From Hippasteria phrygiana (Eukaryota; Echinodermata; Asteroidea; Valvatida; Goniasteridae), in the NCBI GenBank assembly GCA_037893225.1, contig JAZGUH010000451.1, positions 2,126,001 to 2,190,000 on the forward strand: 64,000 nt of DNA, in the 5' to 3' direction. Both the position numbers and the translations under genes were made by a program. Shown here piece by piece: positions 11,203-23,187 of the stretch (position 1 is its first letter; each line of letters begins with the position of its first letter). Under the pieces are notes generated by a model, which worked only from the letters and a program-made list of their open reading frames with translations, ran no database searches and was not told where the DNA came from.

Positions 11203-14200
11203 GCTTAGATCTAGCGCAACAATTTCAGACCATCGCCAGCTTCATAGCGTGAGAACTCTTCGAGAAAATTCAAACCTCGCACACAATTTTTTTTCCATGA
11301 ACTCTGTGTGCGTTCTCCCGTTTACTGCATTGTGGCTGCTTAACGTTTGCCACATTTTCAGATGAACGTCCCTCCTTTCCCTGTTCATAATTTAATGGGA
11401 TATTCACCAAATCCAGTAATTTTCACACGTATGGGTAGCTTAGATCTAGCGCAACAATTTGAGACCATCGCCAGCTTCATAGCGGAAGAACTCTTCGAGA
11501 AAATTCAAACCTCGCAACAATTTTTTTCCCATGAACTCTGTGTGCGTTCTTCCGTTTACTGCATTGTGACTGCTTAACGTTTGCCAAATTTTCAGATGAA
11601 CGCCCCTCCTTTCCCTGTTCATAATTGAATGGTATATTGACCAAATCCAGTAATTTTTACACGTATGGGTAGCTTAGATCTAGCGCAACAATTTCAGACC
11701 ATCGCCAGCTTCACAGCGTTAGAACTCTTCGAGAAAATTCAAACCTCGCAACAAATTTCCTCCTGTGAACTATGTGTGCGTTCTTCCGTTACTGCATTGT
11801 GACTGCTTAACGTTTGCCACATTTTCAGATGAACGCCCCTCCTTTCCCTGTTCATAATTTAATGCGATATTGACCAAATCCAGTAATTTTCACACGTATG
11901 GGTAGCTTAGATCTAGCGCAACAATTTGAGACCATCGCCAACTTCATAGCGGAAGAACTCTTCGAGAAAATTCAAACCTCGCCACAATTTTTTTCCCATG
12001 AACTCTGTGTGCGTTCTCCCGTTTACTGCATTGTGGCTGCTTAACGTTTGCCAAATGTTCAGATGAACGACCCTCCTTTCCCTGTTCATAATTGAATTGT
12101 ATATTGACCAAATCCAGTAATTTGTACACGTATGGGTAGCTTAGATCTAGGGCAACAATTTCAGACCATCGCCAGCTTCACAGCGTTAGAACTCTTCGAG
12201 CAAATTCAAACCTCGCAACAAATTTCCTCCTGTGAACTATGTGTGCGTTCTTCCGTTACTGACATTGTGACTGCTTAACGTTTGCCACATTTTCAGATGA
12301 ACGCCCCTCCTTTCCCTGTTCATAATTTAATGGGATATTGACCAAATCCAGTAATTTTCACACGTATGGGTAGCTTAGATCTAGCGCAACAATTTCAGAC
12401 CATCGCCAGCTTCACAGCGTTAGAACTTTTCGAGAAACTTCAAACCTCGCAACACATTTCTTCCTGTGAACTCTGTGTGCGTTCTTCCGTTACTGCATTG
12501 TGACTGCTTAACGTTTGCCACATTTTCAGATGAACGCCCCTCCTTTCCCTGTTCATAATTTAATGGGATATTGACCAAATCCAGTAATTTTCACACGTAT
12601 GGGTAGCTTAGATCTAGCGCAACAATTTGAGACCATCGCCAACTTCATAGCGGAAGAACTCTTCGAGAAAATTCAAACCTCGCCACAATTTTTTTCCCAT
12701 GAACTCTGTGTGCGTTCTCCCGTTTACTGCATTGTGGCTGCTTAACGTTTGCCAAATGTTCAGATGAACGACCCTCCTTTCCCTGTTCATAATTGAATTG
12801 TATATTGACCAAATCCAGTAATTTGTACACGTATGGGTAGCTTAGATCTAGCGCAACAATTTCAGACCATCGCCAGCTTCACAGCGTTAGAACTCTTCGA
12901 GCAAATTCAAACCTCGCAACAAATTTCCTCCTGTGAACTATGTGTGCGTTCTTCCGTTACTGACATTGTGACTGCTTAACGTTTGCCACATTTTCAGATG
13001 AACGCCCCTCCTTTCCCTGTTCATAATTTAATCAGATATTGACCAAATCCAGTAATTTTCACACGTATGGGTAGCTTAGATCTAGCGCAACAATTTCAGA
13101 CCATCGCCAGCTTCACAGCGTTAGAACTTTTCGAGAAACTTCAAACCTCGCAACAAATTTCTTCCTGTGAACTCTGTGTGCGTTCTTCCGTTTACTGCAT
13201 TGTGACTGCTTAACGTTTGCCACATTTTAAGATGAACTCTGTGTGCGTTCTCCCGTTTACTGCATTGTGACTGCTTAACGTTTGCCACATTTTCAGATGA
13301 ACGCCCCTCCTTTCCCTGTTTATAATTGAATGGTATATTGACCAAATCCAGTAATTTTCAAACGTATGGGCAGCTTAGATCTAGCGCAACAATTTCACAC
13401 CATCGCCAGCTTCACAGCGTTAGAACTCTTCGAGAAAATTCAAACCTCGCAACAAATTTCTTCCTGTGAACTCTGTGTGCGTTCTTCCGTTTACTGCATT
13501 GTGACTGCTTAACGTTTGCCACATTTTCAGATGAACGCCCCTCCTTTCCCTGTTCATAATTGAATGGGATATTGACCAAATCCAGTAATTTTCACACGTA
13601 TGGGTAGCTTAGATCTAGCGCAACAATTTCAGACCATCGCCAGCTTCACAGCGTTAGAACTTTTCGAGAAACTTCAAACCTCGCAACAAATTTCTTCCTG
13701 TGAACTCTGTGTGCGTTCTTCCGTTTACTGCATTGTGACTGCTTAACGTTTGCCACATTTTCAGATGAACGCCCATCCTTTCCCTGTTCATAATTGAATG
13801 GGATATTGACCAAATCCAGTAATTTTAACACGTATGGGTAGCTTAGATCTAGCGCAACAATTTGCGACCATCGCCAGCTTCATGGCGTGAGAACTCTTCG
13901 AGAAAATTCAAACCTCGCAACAAATTTGTTTCCATGAAATCTGTGTGCGTTCTCCCGTTTACTGCGTTTTGGCTGCTTAACGTTTGCCACATTTTCAGAT
14001 GAACGCCCCTCCTTTCCCTGTTCATAATTGAATGGGATATTGACCAAATCCAGTAATTTTCACACGTATGGGTAGCTTAGATCTAGCGCAACAATTTGAG
14101 ACCATCGCCAGCTTCACAGCGTTAGAACTCTTCGAGAAAATTCAAACCTCGCAACTAATTTCTTCCCGTGAACTCTGTGTGCGTTCTCCCGTTTACTGCA

Positions 14201-14308
14201 TTGTGACTGCTTAACGTTTGCCACATTTTCAGATGAACGCCCCTCCTTTCCCTGTTCATAATTGAATGGGATATTGACCAAATCCAGTAATTTTCACACG
14301 TATGGGTA
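11203..14308 (+). repeat. HOR family 1, copy 3 (3106 bp, 1701-bp deletion)
   Basis: This copy has 13 monomers and one T piece. It lacks one of the two T-M-E-A runs and the four monomers between them. Its surviving run is a hybrid. The left part carries the first-run markers (CTGTTTATAATTG and TTTTCAAACG near 13,320-13,361). The right part carries second-run markers (ATTGACC at about 13,808 and GCGTTTTGG near 13,964). Confidence 0.92.
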
Positions 14309-17300
14309 GCTTAGATCTAGCGCAACAATTTCAGACCATCGCCAGCTTCATAGCGTGAGAACTCTTCGAGAAAATTCAAACCTCGCACACAATTTTTTTT
14401 CCATGAACTCTGTGTGCGTTCTCCCGTTTACTGCATTGTGGCTGCTTAACGTTTGCCACATTTTCAGATGAACGTCCCTCCTTTCCCTGTTCATAATTTA
14501 ATGGGATATTCACCAAATCCAGTAATTTTCACACGTATGGGTAGCTTAGATCTAGCGCAACAATTTGAGACCATCGCCAGCTTCATAGCGGAAGAACTCT
14601 TCGAGAAAATTCAAACCTCGCAACAATTTTTTTCCCATGAACTCTGTGTGCGTTCTTCCGTTTACTGCATTGTGACTGCTTAACGTTTGCCAAATTTTCA
14701 GATGAACGCCCCTCCTTTCCCTGTTCATAATTGAATGGTATATTGACCAAATCCAGTAATTTTTACACGTATGGGTAGCTTAGATCTAGCGCAACAATTT
14801 CAGACCATCGCCAGCTTCACAGCGTTAGAACTCTTCGAGAAAATTCAAACCTCGCAACAAATTTCCTCCTGTGAACTATGTGTGCGTTCTTCCGTTACTG
14901 CATTGTGACTGCTTAACGTTTGCCACATTTTCAGATGAACGCCCCTCCTTTCCCTGTTCATAATTTAATGCGATATTGACCAAATCCAGTAATTTTCACA
15001 CGTATGGGTAGCTTAGATCTAGCGCAACAATTTGAGACCATCGCCAACTTCATAGCGGAAGAACTCTTCGAGAAAATTCAAACCTCGCCACAATTTTTTT
15101 CCCATGAACTCTGTGTGCGTTCTCCCGTTTACTGCATTGTGGCTGCTTAACGTTTGCCAAATGTTCAGATGAACGACCCTCCTTTCCCTGTTCATAATTG
15201 AATTGTATATTGACCAAATCCAGTAATTTGTACACGTATGGGTAGCTTAGATCTAGGGCAACAATTTCAGACCATCGCCAGCTTCACAGCGTTAGAACTC
15301 TTCGAGCAAATTCAAACCTCGCAACAAATTTCCTCCTGTGAACTATGTGTGCGTTCTTCCGTTACTGACATTGTGACTGCTTAACGTTTGCCACATTTTC
15401 AGATGAACGCCCCTCCTTTCCCTGTTCATAATTTAATGGGATATTGACCAAATCCAGTAATTTTCACACGTATGGGTAGCTTAGATCTAGCGCAACAATT
15501 TCAGACCATCGCCAGCTTCACAGCGTTAGAACTTTTCGAGAAACTTCAAACCTCGCAACACATTTCTTCCTGTGAACTCTGTGTGCGTTCTTCCGTTACT
15601 GCATTGTGACTGCTTAACGTTTGCCACATTTTCAGATGAACGCCCCTCCTTTCCCTGTTCATAATTTAATGGGATATTGACCAAATCCAGTAATTTTCAC
15701 ACGTATGGGTAGCTTAGATCTAGCGCAACAATTTGAGACCATCGCCAACTTCATAGCGGAAGAACTCTTCGAGAAAATTCAAACCTCGCCACAATTTTTT
15801 TCCCATGAACTCTGTGTGCGTTCTCCCGTTTACTGCATTGTGGCTGCTTAACGTTTGCCAAATGTTCAGATGAACGACCCTCCTTTCCCTGTTCATAATT
15901 GAATTGTATATTGACCAAATCCAGTAATTTGTACACGTATGGGTAGCTTAGATCTAGCGCAACAATTTCAGACCATCGCCAGCTTCACAGCGTTAGAACT
16001 CTTCGAGCAAATTCAAACCTCGCAACAAATTTCCTCCTGTGAACTATGTGTGCGTTCTTCCGTTACTGACATTGTGACTGCTTAACGTTTGCCACATTTT
16101 CAGATGAACGCCCCTCCTTTCCCTGTTCATAATTTAATCAGATATTGACCAAATCCAGTAATTTTCACACGTATGGGTAGCTTAGATCTAGCGCAACAAT
16201 TTCAGACCATCGCCAGCTTCACAGCGTTAGAACTTTTCGAGAAACTTCAAACCTCGCAACAAATTTCTTCCTGTGAACTCTGTGTGCGTTCTTCCGTTTA
16301 CTGCATTGTGACTGCTTAACGTTTGCCACATTTTAAGATGAACTCTGTGTGCGTTCTCCCGTTTACTGCATTGTGACTGCTTAACGTTTGCCACATTTTC
16401 AGATGAACGCCCCTCCTTTCCCTGTTTATAATTGAATGGTATATTGACCAAATCCAGTAATTTTCAAACGTATGGGCAGCTTAGATCTAGCGCAACAATT
16501 TCACACCATCGCCAGCTTCACAGCGTTAGAACTCTTCGAGAAAATTCAAACCTCGCAACAAATTTCTTCCTGTGAACTCTGTGTGCGTTCTTCCGTTTAC
16601 TGCATTGTGACTGCTTAACGTTTGCCACATTTTCAGATGAACGCCCCTCCTTTCCCTGTTCATAATTGAATGGGATATTGACCAAATCCAGTAATTTTCA
16701 CACGTATGGGTAGCTTAGATCTAGCGCAACAATTTCAGACCATCGCCAGCTTCACAGCGTTAGAACTTTTCGAGAAACTTCAAACCTCGCAACAAATTTC
16801 TTCCTGTGAACTCTGTGTGCGTTCTTCCGTTTACTGCATTGTGACTGCTTAACGTTTGCCACATTTTCAGATGAACGCCCATCCTTTCCCTGTTCATAAT
16901 TGAATGGGATATTAACCAAATCCAGTAATTTTAACACGTATGGGTAGCTTAGATCTAGCGCAACAATTTGCGACCATCGCCAGCTTCATGGCGTGAGAAC
17001 TCTTCGAGAAAATTCAAACCTCGCAACAAATTTGTTTCCATGAAATCTGTGTGCGTTCTCCCGTTTACTGCATTGTGGCTGCTTAACGTTTGCCACATTT
17101 TCAGATGAACGCCCCTCCTTTCCCTGTTCATAATTTAATGGGATATTGACCAAATCCAGTAATTTTCACACGTATGGGTAGCTTAGATCTAGCGCAACAA
17201 TTTGAGACCATCGCCAGCTTCATAGCGGAAGAACTCTTCGAGAAAATTCAAACCTCGCAACAATTTTTTTCCCATGAACTCTGTGTGCGTTCTTCCGTTT

Positions 17301-17630
17301 ACTGCATTGTGACTGCTTAACGTTTGCCAAATTTTCAGATGAACGCCCCTCCTTTCCCTGTTCATAATTGAATGGTATATTGACCAAATCCAGTAATTTT
17401 TACAAGTATGGGTAGCTTAGATCTAGCGCAACAATTTGAGACCATCGCTAGCTTCACAGCGTTCGAACTCTTCGAGAAAATTCAAACCTCGCAACTAATT
17501 TCTTCCCATGAACTCTGTGTGCGTTCTCCCATTTACTGCATTGTGGCTGCTTAACGTTTGCCAAATGTTCAGATGAACGCCCCTCCTTTCCCTGTTCATA
17601 ATTGAATGGTATATTGACCAAATCCAGTAA
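14309..17630 (+). repeat. HOR family 1, copy 4 (partial, about 3.3 kb)
   Basis: It follows copy 1 from its first monomer through class C (17,415, with the GTTCGAACT variant at 17,461). It then leaves the family near 17,630, where copy 1 has AATGTTTACACG and this copy has AATTTTTACACG followed by a D monomer. It shares AATCAG (near 16,139) with copy 3 (near 13,033), where copies 1 and 2 have AATCGG. Copies 3 and 4 may therefore be closest relatives. Confidence 0.88.
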
Positions 17631-17648
17631 TTTTTACACGTATGGGTA

Positions 17649-19284
17649 GCTTAGATCTAGCGCAACAATTTCAGACCATCGCCAGCTTCACAGCGTTAGA
17701 ACTCTTCGAGAAAATTCAAACCTCGCAACAAATTTCCTCCTGTGAACTATGTGTGCGTTCTTCCGTTACTGCATTGTGACTGCTTAACGTTTGCCACATT
17801 TTCAGATGAACGACCCTCCTTTCCCTGTTCATAATTTAATGGGATATTGACCAAATCCAGTAATTTTCACACGTATGGGTAGCTTAGATCTAGCGCAACA
17901 ATTTGAGACAATCGCCAACTTCATAGCGGAAGAACTCTTCGAGAAAATTCAAACCTCGCCACAATTTTTTCCCCATGAACTCTGTGTGCGTTCTCCCGTT
18001 TACTGCATTGTGGCTGCTTAACGTTTGCCAAATGTTCAGATGAACGACCCTCCTTTCCCTGTTCATAATTGAATTGTATATTGACCAAATCCAGTAATTT
18101 GTACACGTATGGGTAGCTTAGATCTAGCGCAACAATTTCAGACCATCGCCAGCTTCACAGCGTTAGAACTCTTCGAGCAAATTCAAACCTCGCAACAAAT
18201 TTCCTCCTGTGAACTATGTGTGCGTTCTTCCGTTACTGACATTGTGACTGCTTAATGTTTGCCACATTTTCAGATGAACGCCCCTCCTTTCCCTGTTCAT
18301 AATTTAATGGGATATTGACCAAATCCAGTAATTTTCACACGTATGGGTAGCTTAGATCTAGCGCAACAATTTCAGACCATCGCCAGCTTCACAGCGTTAG
18401 AACTTTTCGAGAAACTTCAAACCTCGCAACACATTTCTTCCTGTGAACTCTGTGTGCGTTCTTCCGTAACTGCATTGTGACTGCTTAACGTTTGCCACAT
18501 TTTCAGATGAACGCCCCTCCTTTCCCTGTTCATAATTTAATGGGATATTGACCAAATCCAGTAATTTTCACACGTATGGGTAGCTTAGATCTAGCGCAAC
18601 AATTTGAGACCATCGCCAACTTCATAGCGGAAGAACTCTTCGAGAAAATTCAAACCTCGCCACAATTTTTTTCCCATGAACTCTGTGTGCGTTCTCCCGT
18701 TTACTGCATTGTGGCTGCTTAACGTTTGCCAAATGTTCAGATGAACGACCCTCCTTTCCCTGTTCATAATTGAATTGTATATTGACCAAATCCAGTAATT
18801 TGTACACGTATGGGTAGCTTAGATCTAGCGCAACAATTTCAGACCATCGCCAGCTTCACAGCGTTAGAACTCTTCGAGCAAATTCAAACCTCGCAACAAA
18901 TTTCCTCCTGTGAACTATGTGTGCGTTCTTCCGTTACTGACATTGTGACTGCTTAACGTTTGCCACATTTTCAGATGAACGCCCCTCCTTTCCCTGTTCA
19001 TAATTTAATCGGATATTGACCAAATCCAGTAATTTTCACACGTATGGGTAGCTTAGATCTAGCGCAACAATTTCAGACCATCGCCAGCTTCACAGCGTTA
19101 GAACTTTTCGAGAAACTTCAAACCTCGCAACAAATTTCTTCCTGTGAACTCTGTGTGCGTTCTTCCGTTTACTGCATTGTGACTGCTTAACGTTTGCCAC
19201 ATTTTCAGATGAACGCCCCTCCTTTCCCTGTTCATAATTGAATGGGATATTGACCAAATCCAGTAATTTTAACACGTATGGGTA
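17649..19284 (+). repeat. Transition block D-B2-D2-E-B2-D2-E
   Basis: Monomers start at 17,649, 17,882, 18,116, 18,350, 18,583, 18,817 and 19,051. The order equals 589-2290 of HOR family 1, but the T piece is missing and the block runs into an A monomer at 19,285. Private changes not seen in the other copies include GAGACAATCG (about 17,905), TTTTCCCCATG (about 17,968), CTTAATGTTTG (about 18,252) and CCGTAACTG (about 18,467). It is therefore somewhat more diverged than the copies to its left. Confidence 0.85.
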
Positions 19285-22200
19285 GCTTAGATCTAGCGCA
19301 ACAATTTGCGACCATCGCCAGCTTCATGGCGTGAGAACTCTTCGACAAAAATTCAAACCTCGCAACAAATTTGTTTCCATGAAATCTGTGTGCGTTCTCC
19401 CGTTTACTGCGTTTTGGCTGCTTAACGTTTGCCACATTTTCAGATGAACGCCCCTCCTTTCCCTGTTCATAATTGAATGGGATATTGACCAAATCCAGTA
19501 ATTTTCACACGTATGGTAGCTTAGATCTAGCGCAACAATTTGAGACCATCGCCAGCTTCACAGCGTTAGAACTCTTCGAGAAAATTCAAACCTCGCAACT
19601 AATTTCTTCTCGTGAACTCTGTGTGCGTTCTCCCGTTTACTGCATTGTGGCTGCTTAACGTTTGCCAAATTTTCAGATGAACGCCCCTCCTTTCCCTGTT
19701 CATAATTGAATGGTATATTGACCAAATCCAGTAATGTTTACACGTATGGATAGCTTAGATCTAGCGCAACAATTTCAGACCATCGCCAGCTTCATAGCGT
19801 GAGAACTCTTCGAGAAAATTCAAACCTCGCAACAAATTTTTTTCCATGAACTCTGTGTGCGTTCTCCAGTTTACTGCATTGTGGCTGCTTAACGTTTGCC
19901 ACATTTTCAGATGAACGCCCCTCCTTTCCCGGTTCATAATTGAATGGTATATTGACCAAATCCAGTAATTTTCACACGTATGGGTAGCTTAGATCTAGCG
20001 CAACAATTTCAGACCATCGCCAGCTTCACAGCGTTAGAATTCTTCGAGAAAATTCAAACCTCGCAACAAATTTCTTCCTGTGAACTCTGTGTGCGTTCTT
20101 CCGTTACTGCATTGTGACTGCTTAACGTTTGCCACATTTTAAGATGAACTCTGTGTGCGTTCTCCCGTTTACTGCATTGTGACTGCTTAACGTTTGCCAC
20201 ATTTTCAGATGAACGCCCCTCCTTTCCCTGTTCATAATTGAATGGTATATTGACCAAATCCAGTAATTTTCACACGTATGGGCAGCTTAGATCTAGCGCA
20301 ACAATTTCACACCATCGCCAGCTTCACAGCGTTAGAACTCTTCGAGAAAATTCAAACCTCGCAACAAATTTCTTCCTGTGAACTCTGTGTGCGTTCTTCC
20401 GTTTACTGCATTGTGACTGCTTAACGTTTGCCACATTTTCAGATGAACGCCCCTCCTTTCCCTGTTCATAATTGAATGGGATATTGACCAAATCCAGTAA
20501 TTTTCACACGTATGGGTAGCTTAGATCTAGCGCAACAATTTCAGACCATCGCCAGCTTCATAGCGTGAGAACTCTTCGAGAAAATTCAAACCTCGCAACA
20601 AATTTCTTCCTGTGAACTCTGTGTGCGTTCTTCCGTTTACTGCATTGTGACTGCTTAACGTTTGCCACATTTTCAGATGAACGCCCCTCCTTTCCCTGTT
20701 CATAATTGAATGGGATATTGACCAAATCCAGTAATTTTCACACGTATGGGTAGCTTAGATCTAGCGCAACAATTTCAGACCATCGCCAGCTTCACAGCAT
20801 TAGAACTCTTCGAGAAAATTCGTGTGCGTTCTCCCATTTACCGCATTGTGACTGCTTAACGTTTGCCACATTTTCAGATGAACGCCTCTCCTTTCCCTGT
20901 TCATAATTTAATGGGATATTGACCAAATCCAGTAATTTTCACACGTATGGGTAGCTTAGATCTAGCGCAACAATTTCAGACCATCGCCAGCTTCACAGCG
21001 TTAGAACTTTTCGAGAAACTTCAAACCTCGCAACAAATTTCTTCCTGTGAACTCTGTGTGCGTTCTTCCGTTACTGCATTGTGACTGCTTAACGTTTGCC
21101 ACATTTTCAGATGAACGCCCCTCCTTTCCCTGTTCATAATTTAATGGGATATTGACCAAATCCAGTAATTTTCACACGTATGGGTAGGTTAGATCTAGCG
21201 CAACAATTTGAGACCATCGCCAACTTCATAGCGGAAGAACTCTTCGAGAAAATTCAAACCTCGCCACAATTTTTTTCCCATGAACTCTGTGTGCGTTCTC
21301 CCGTTTACTGCATTGTGGCTGCTTAACGTTTGCCAAATGTTCAGATGAACGACCCTCCTTTCCCTGTTCATAATTGAATTGTATATTGACCAAATCCAGT
21401 AATTTGTACACGTATGGGTAGCTTAGATCTAGCGCAACAATTTCAGACCATCGCCAGCTTCACAGCGTTAGAACTCTTCGAGCAAATTCAAACCTCGCAA
21501 CAAATTTCCTCCTGTGAACTATGTGTGCGTTCTTCCGTTACTGACATTGTGACTGCTTAACGTTTGCCACATTTTCAGATGAACGCCCCTCCTTTCCCTG
21601 TTCATAATTTAATGGGATATTGACCAAATCCAGTAATTTTCACACGTATGGGTAGCTTAGATCTAGCGCAACAATTTCAGACCATCGCCAGCTTCACAGC
21701 GTTAGAACTTTTCGAGAAACTTCAAACCTCGCAACAAATTTCTTCCTGTGAACTCTGTGTGCGTTCTTCCGTTTACTGCATTGTGACTGCTTAACGTTTG
21801 CCACATTTTCAGATGAACGCCCCTCCTTTCCCTGTTCATAATTGAATGGGATATTGACCAAATCCAGTAATTTTAACACGTATGGGTAGCTTAGATCTAG
21901 CGCAACAATTTGCGACCATCGCCAGCTTCATGGCGTGAGAACTCTTCGAGAAAATTCAAACCTCGCAACAAATTTGTTTCCATGAAATCTGTGTGCGTTC
22001 TCCCGTTTACTGCGTTTTGGCTGCTTAACGTTTGCCACATTTTCAGATGAACGCCCCTCCTTTCCCTGTTCATAATTGAATGGGATATTGACCAAATCCA
22101 GTAATTTTCACACGTATGGGTAGCTTAGATCTAGCGCAACAATTTGAGACCATCGCCAGCTTCACAGCGTTAGAACTCTTCGAGAAAATTCAAACCTCGC

Positions 22201-23187
22201 AACTAATTTCTTCCCGTGAACTCTGTGTGCGTTCTCCCGTTTACTGCATTGTGACTGCTTAACGTTTGCTACATTTTCAGATGAACGCCCCTCCTTTCCC
22301 TGTTCATAATTGAATGGGATATTGACCAAATCCAGTAATTTTCACACGTATGGGTAGCTTAGATCTAGCGCAACAATTTGCGACCATCGCCAGCTTCACA
22401 GCGTTAGAACTCTTCGAGAAAATTCAAACTTCGCAAGAAATTTCTTCCCGTGAACTCTGTGTGCGTTCTCCCGTTTACTGCATTGTGGCTGCTTAACGTT
22501 TGCCAAATTTTCAGATGAACGCCCCTCCTTTCCCTGTTCATAATTGAATGGTATATTGACCAAATCCAGTAATGTTTACACGTATGGGTAGCTTAGATCT
22601 AGCGCAACAATTTCAGACCATCGCCAGCTTCATAGCGAGAGAACTCTTCGAGAAAATTCAAACCTCGCAACAATTTTTTTTCCATGAACTCTGTGTGCGT
22701 TCACCAGTTTACTGCATTGTGGCTGCTTAACGTTTGCCACATTTTCAGATGAACGCCCCTCCTTTCCCGGCTCATAATTGAATGGTATATTGACCAAATC
22801 CAGTAATTTTCACACGTATGGGTAGCTTAGATCTAGCGCAACAATTTCAGACCATCGCCAGCTTCACAGCGTTAGAATTCTTCGAGAAAATTCAAACCTC
22901 GCAACAAATTTCTTCCTGTGAACTCTGTGTGCGTTCTTCCGTTACTGCATTGTGACTGCTTAACGTTTGCCACATTTTAAGATGAACTCTGTGTGCGTTC
23001 TCCCGTTTACTGCATTGTGACTGCTTAACGTTTGCCACATTTTCAGATGAACGCCCCTCCTTTCCCTGTTCATAATTGAATGGTATATTGACCAAATCCA
23101 GTAATTTTCACACGTATGGGCAGCTTAGATCTAGCGCAACAATTTCACACCATCGCCAGCTTCACAGCGTTAGAACTCTTCGAGAAA
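19116..23187 (+). repeat. 4072-bp HOR, copy 1 (17 monomers + two T pieces)
   Basis: Every landmark in this block returns exactly 4072 bp later: T pieces at 20,136 and 22,974, the G monomer at 20,753, the GGTAGGTTAGATC variant, CGACAAAAATTC and the GGCTCATAATTG variant. The left edge is set by the last difference before identity begins (AAACTT here, AAAATT in copy 2), at about 19,115. Confidence 0.9.
20753..20953 (+). repeat. 201-bp monomer with 33-bp deletion (G), first of 7 copies
   Basis: The segment between AAAATTC and GTGTGCG is missing, giving GAGAAAATTCGTGTGCG, together with CAGCATTAG and TTTACCGCATTG as linked substitutions. Junctions lie at about 20821, 24893, 27731, 29867, 32406, 35647 and 38888. 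The HSE-like core just upstream is kept. From 27.6 kb onward this monomer begins each G-H higher-order unit. Confidence 0.92.
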
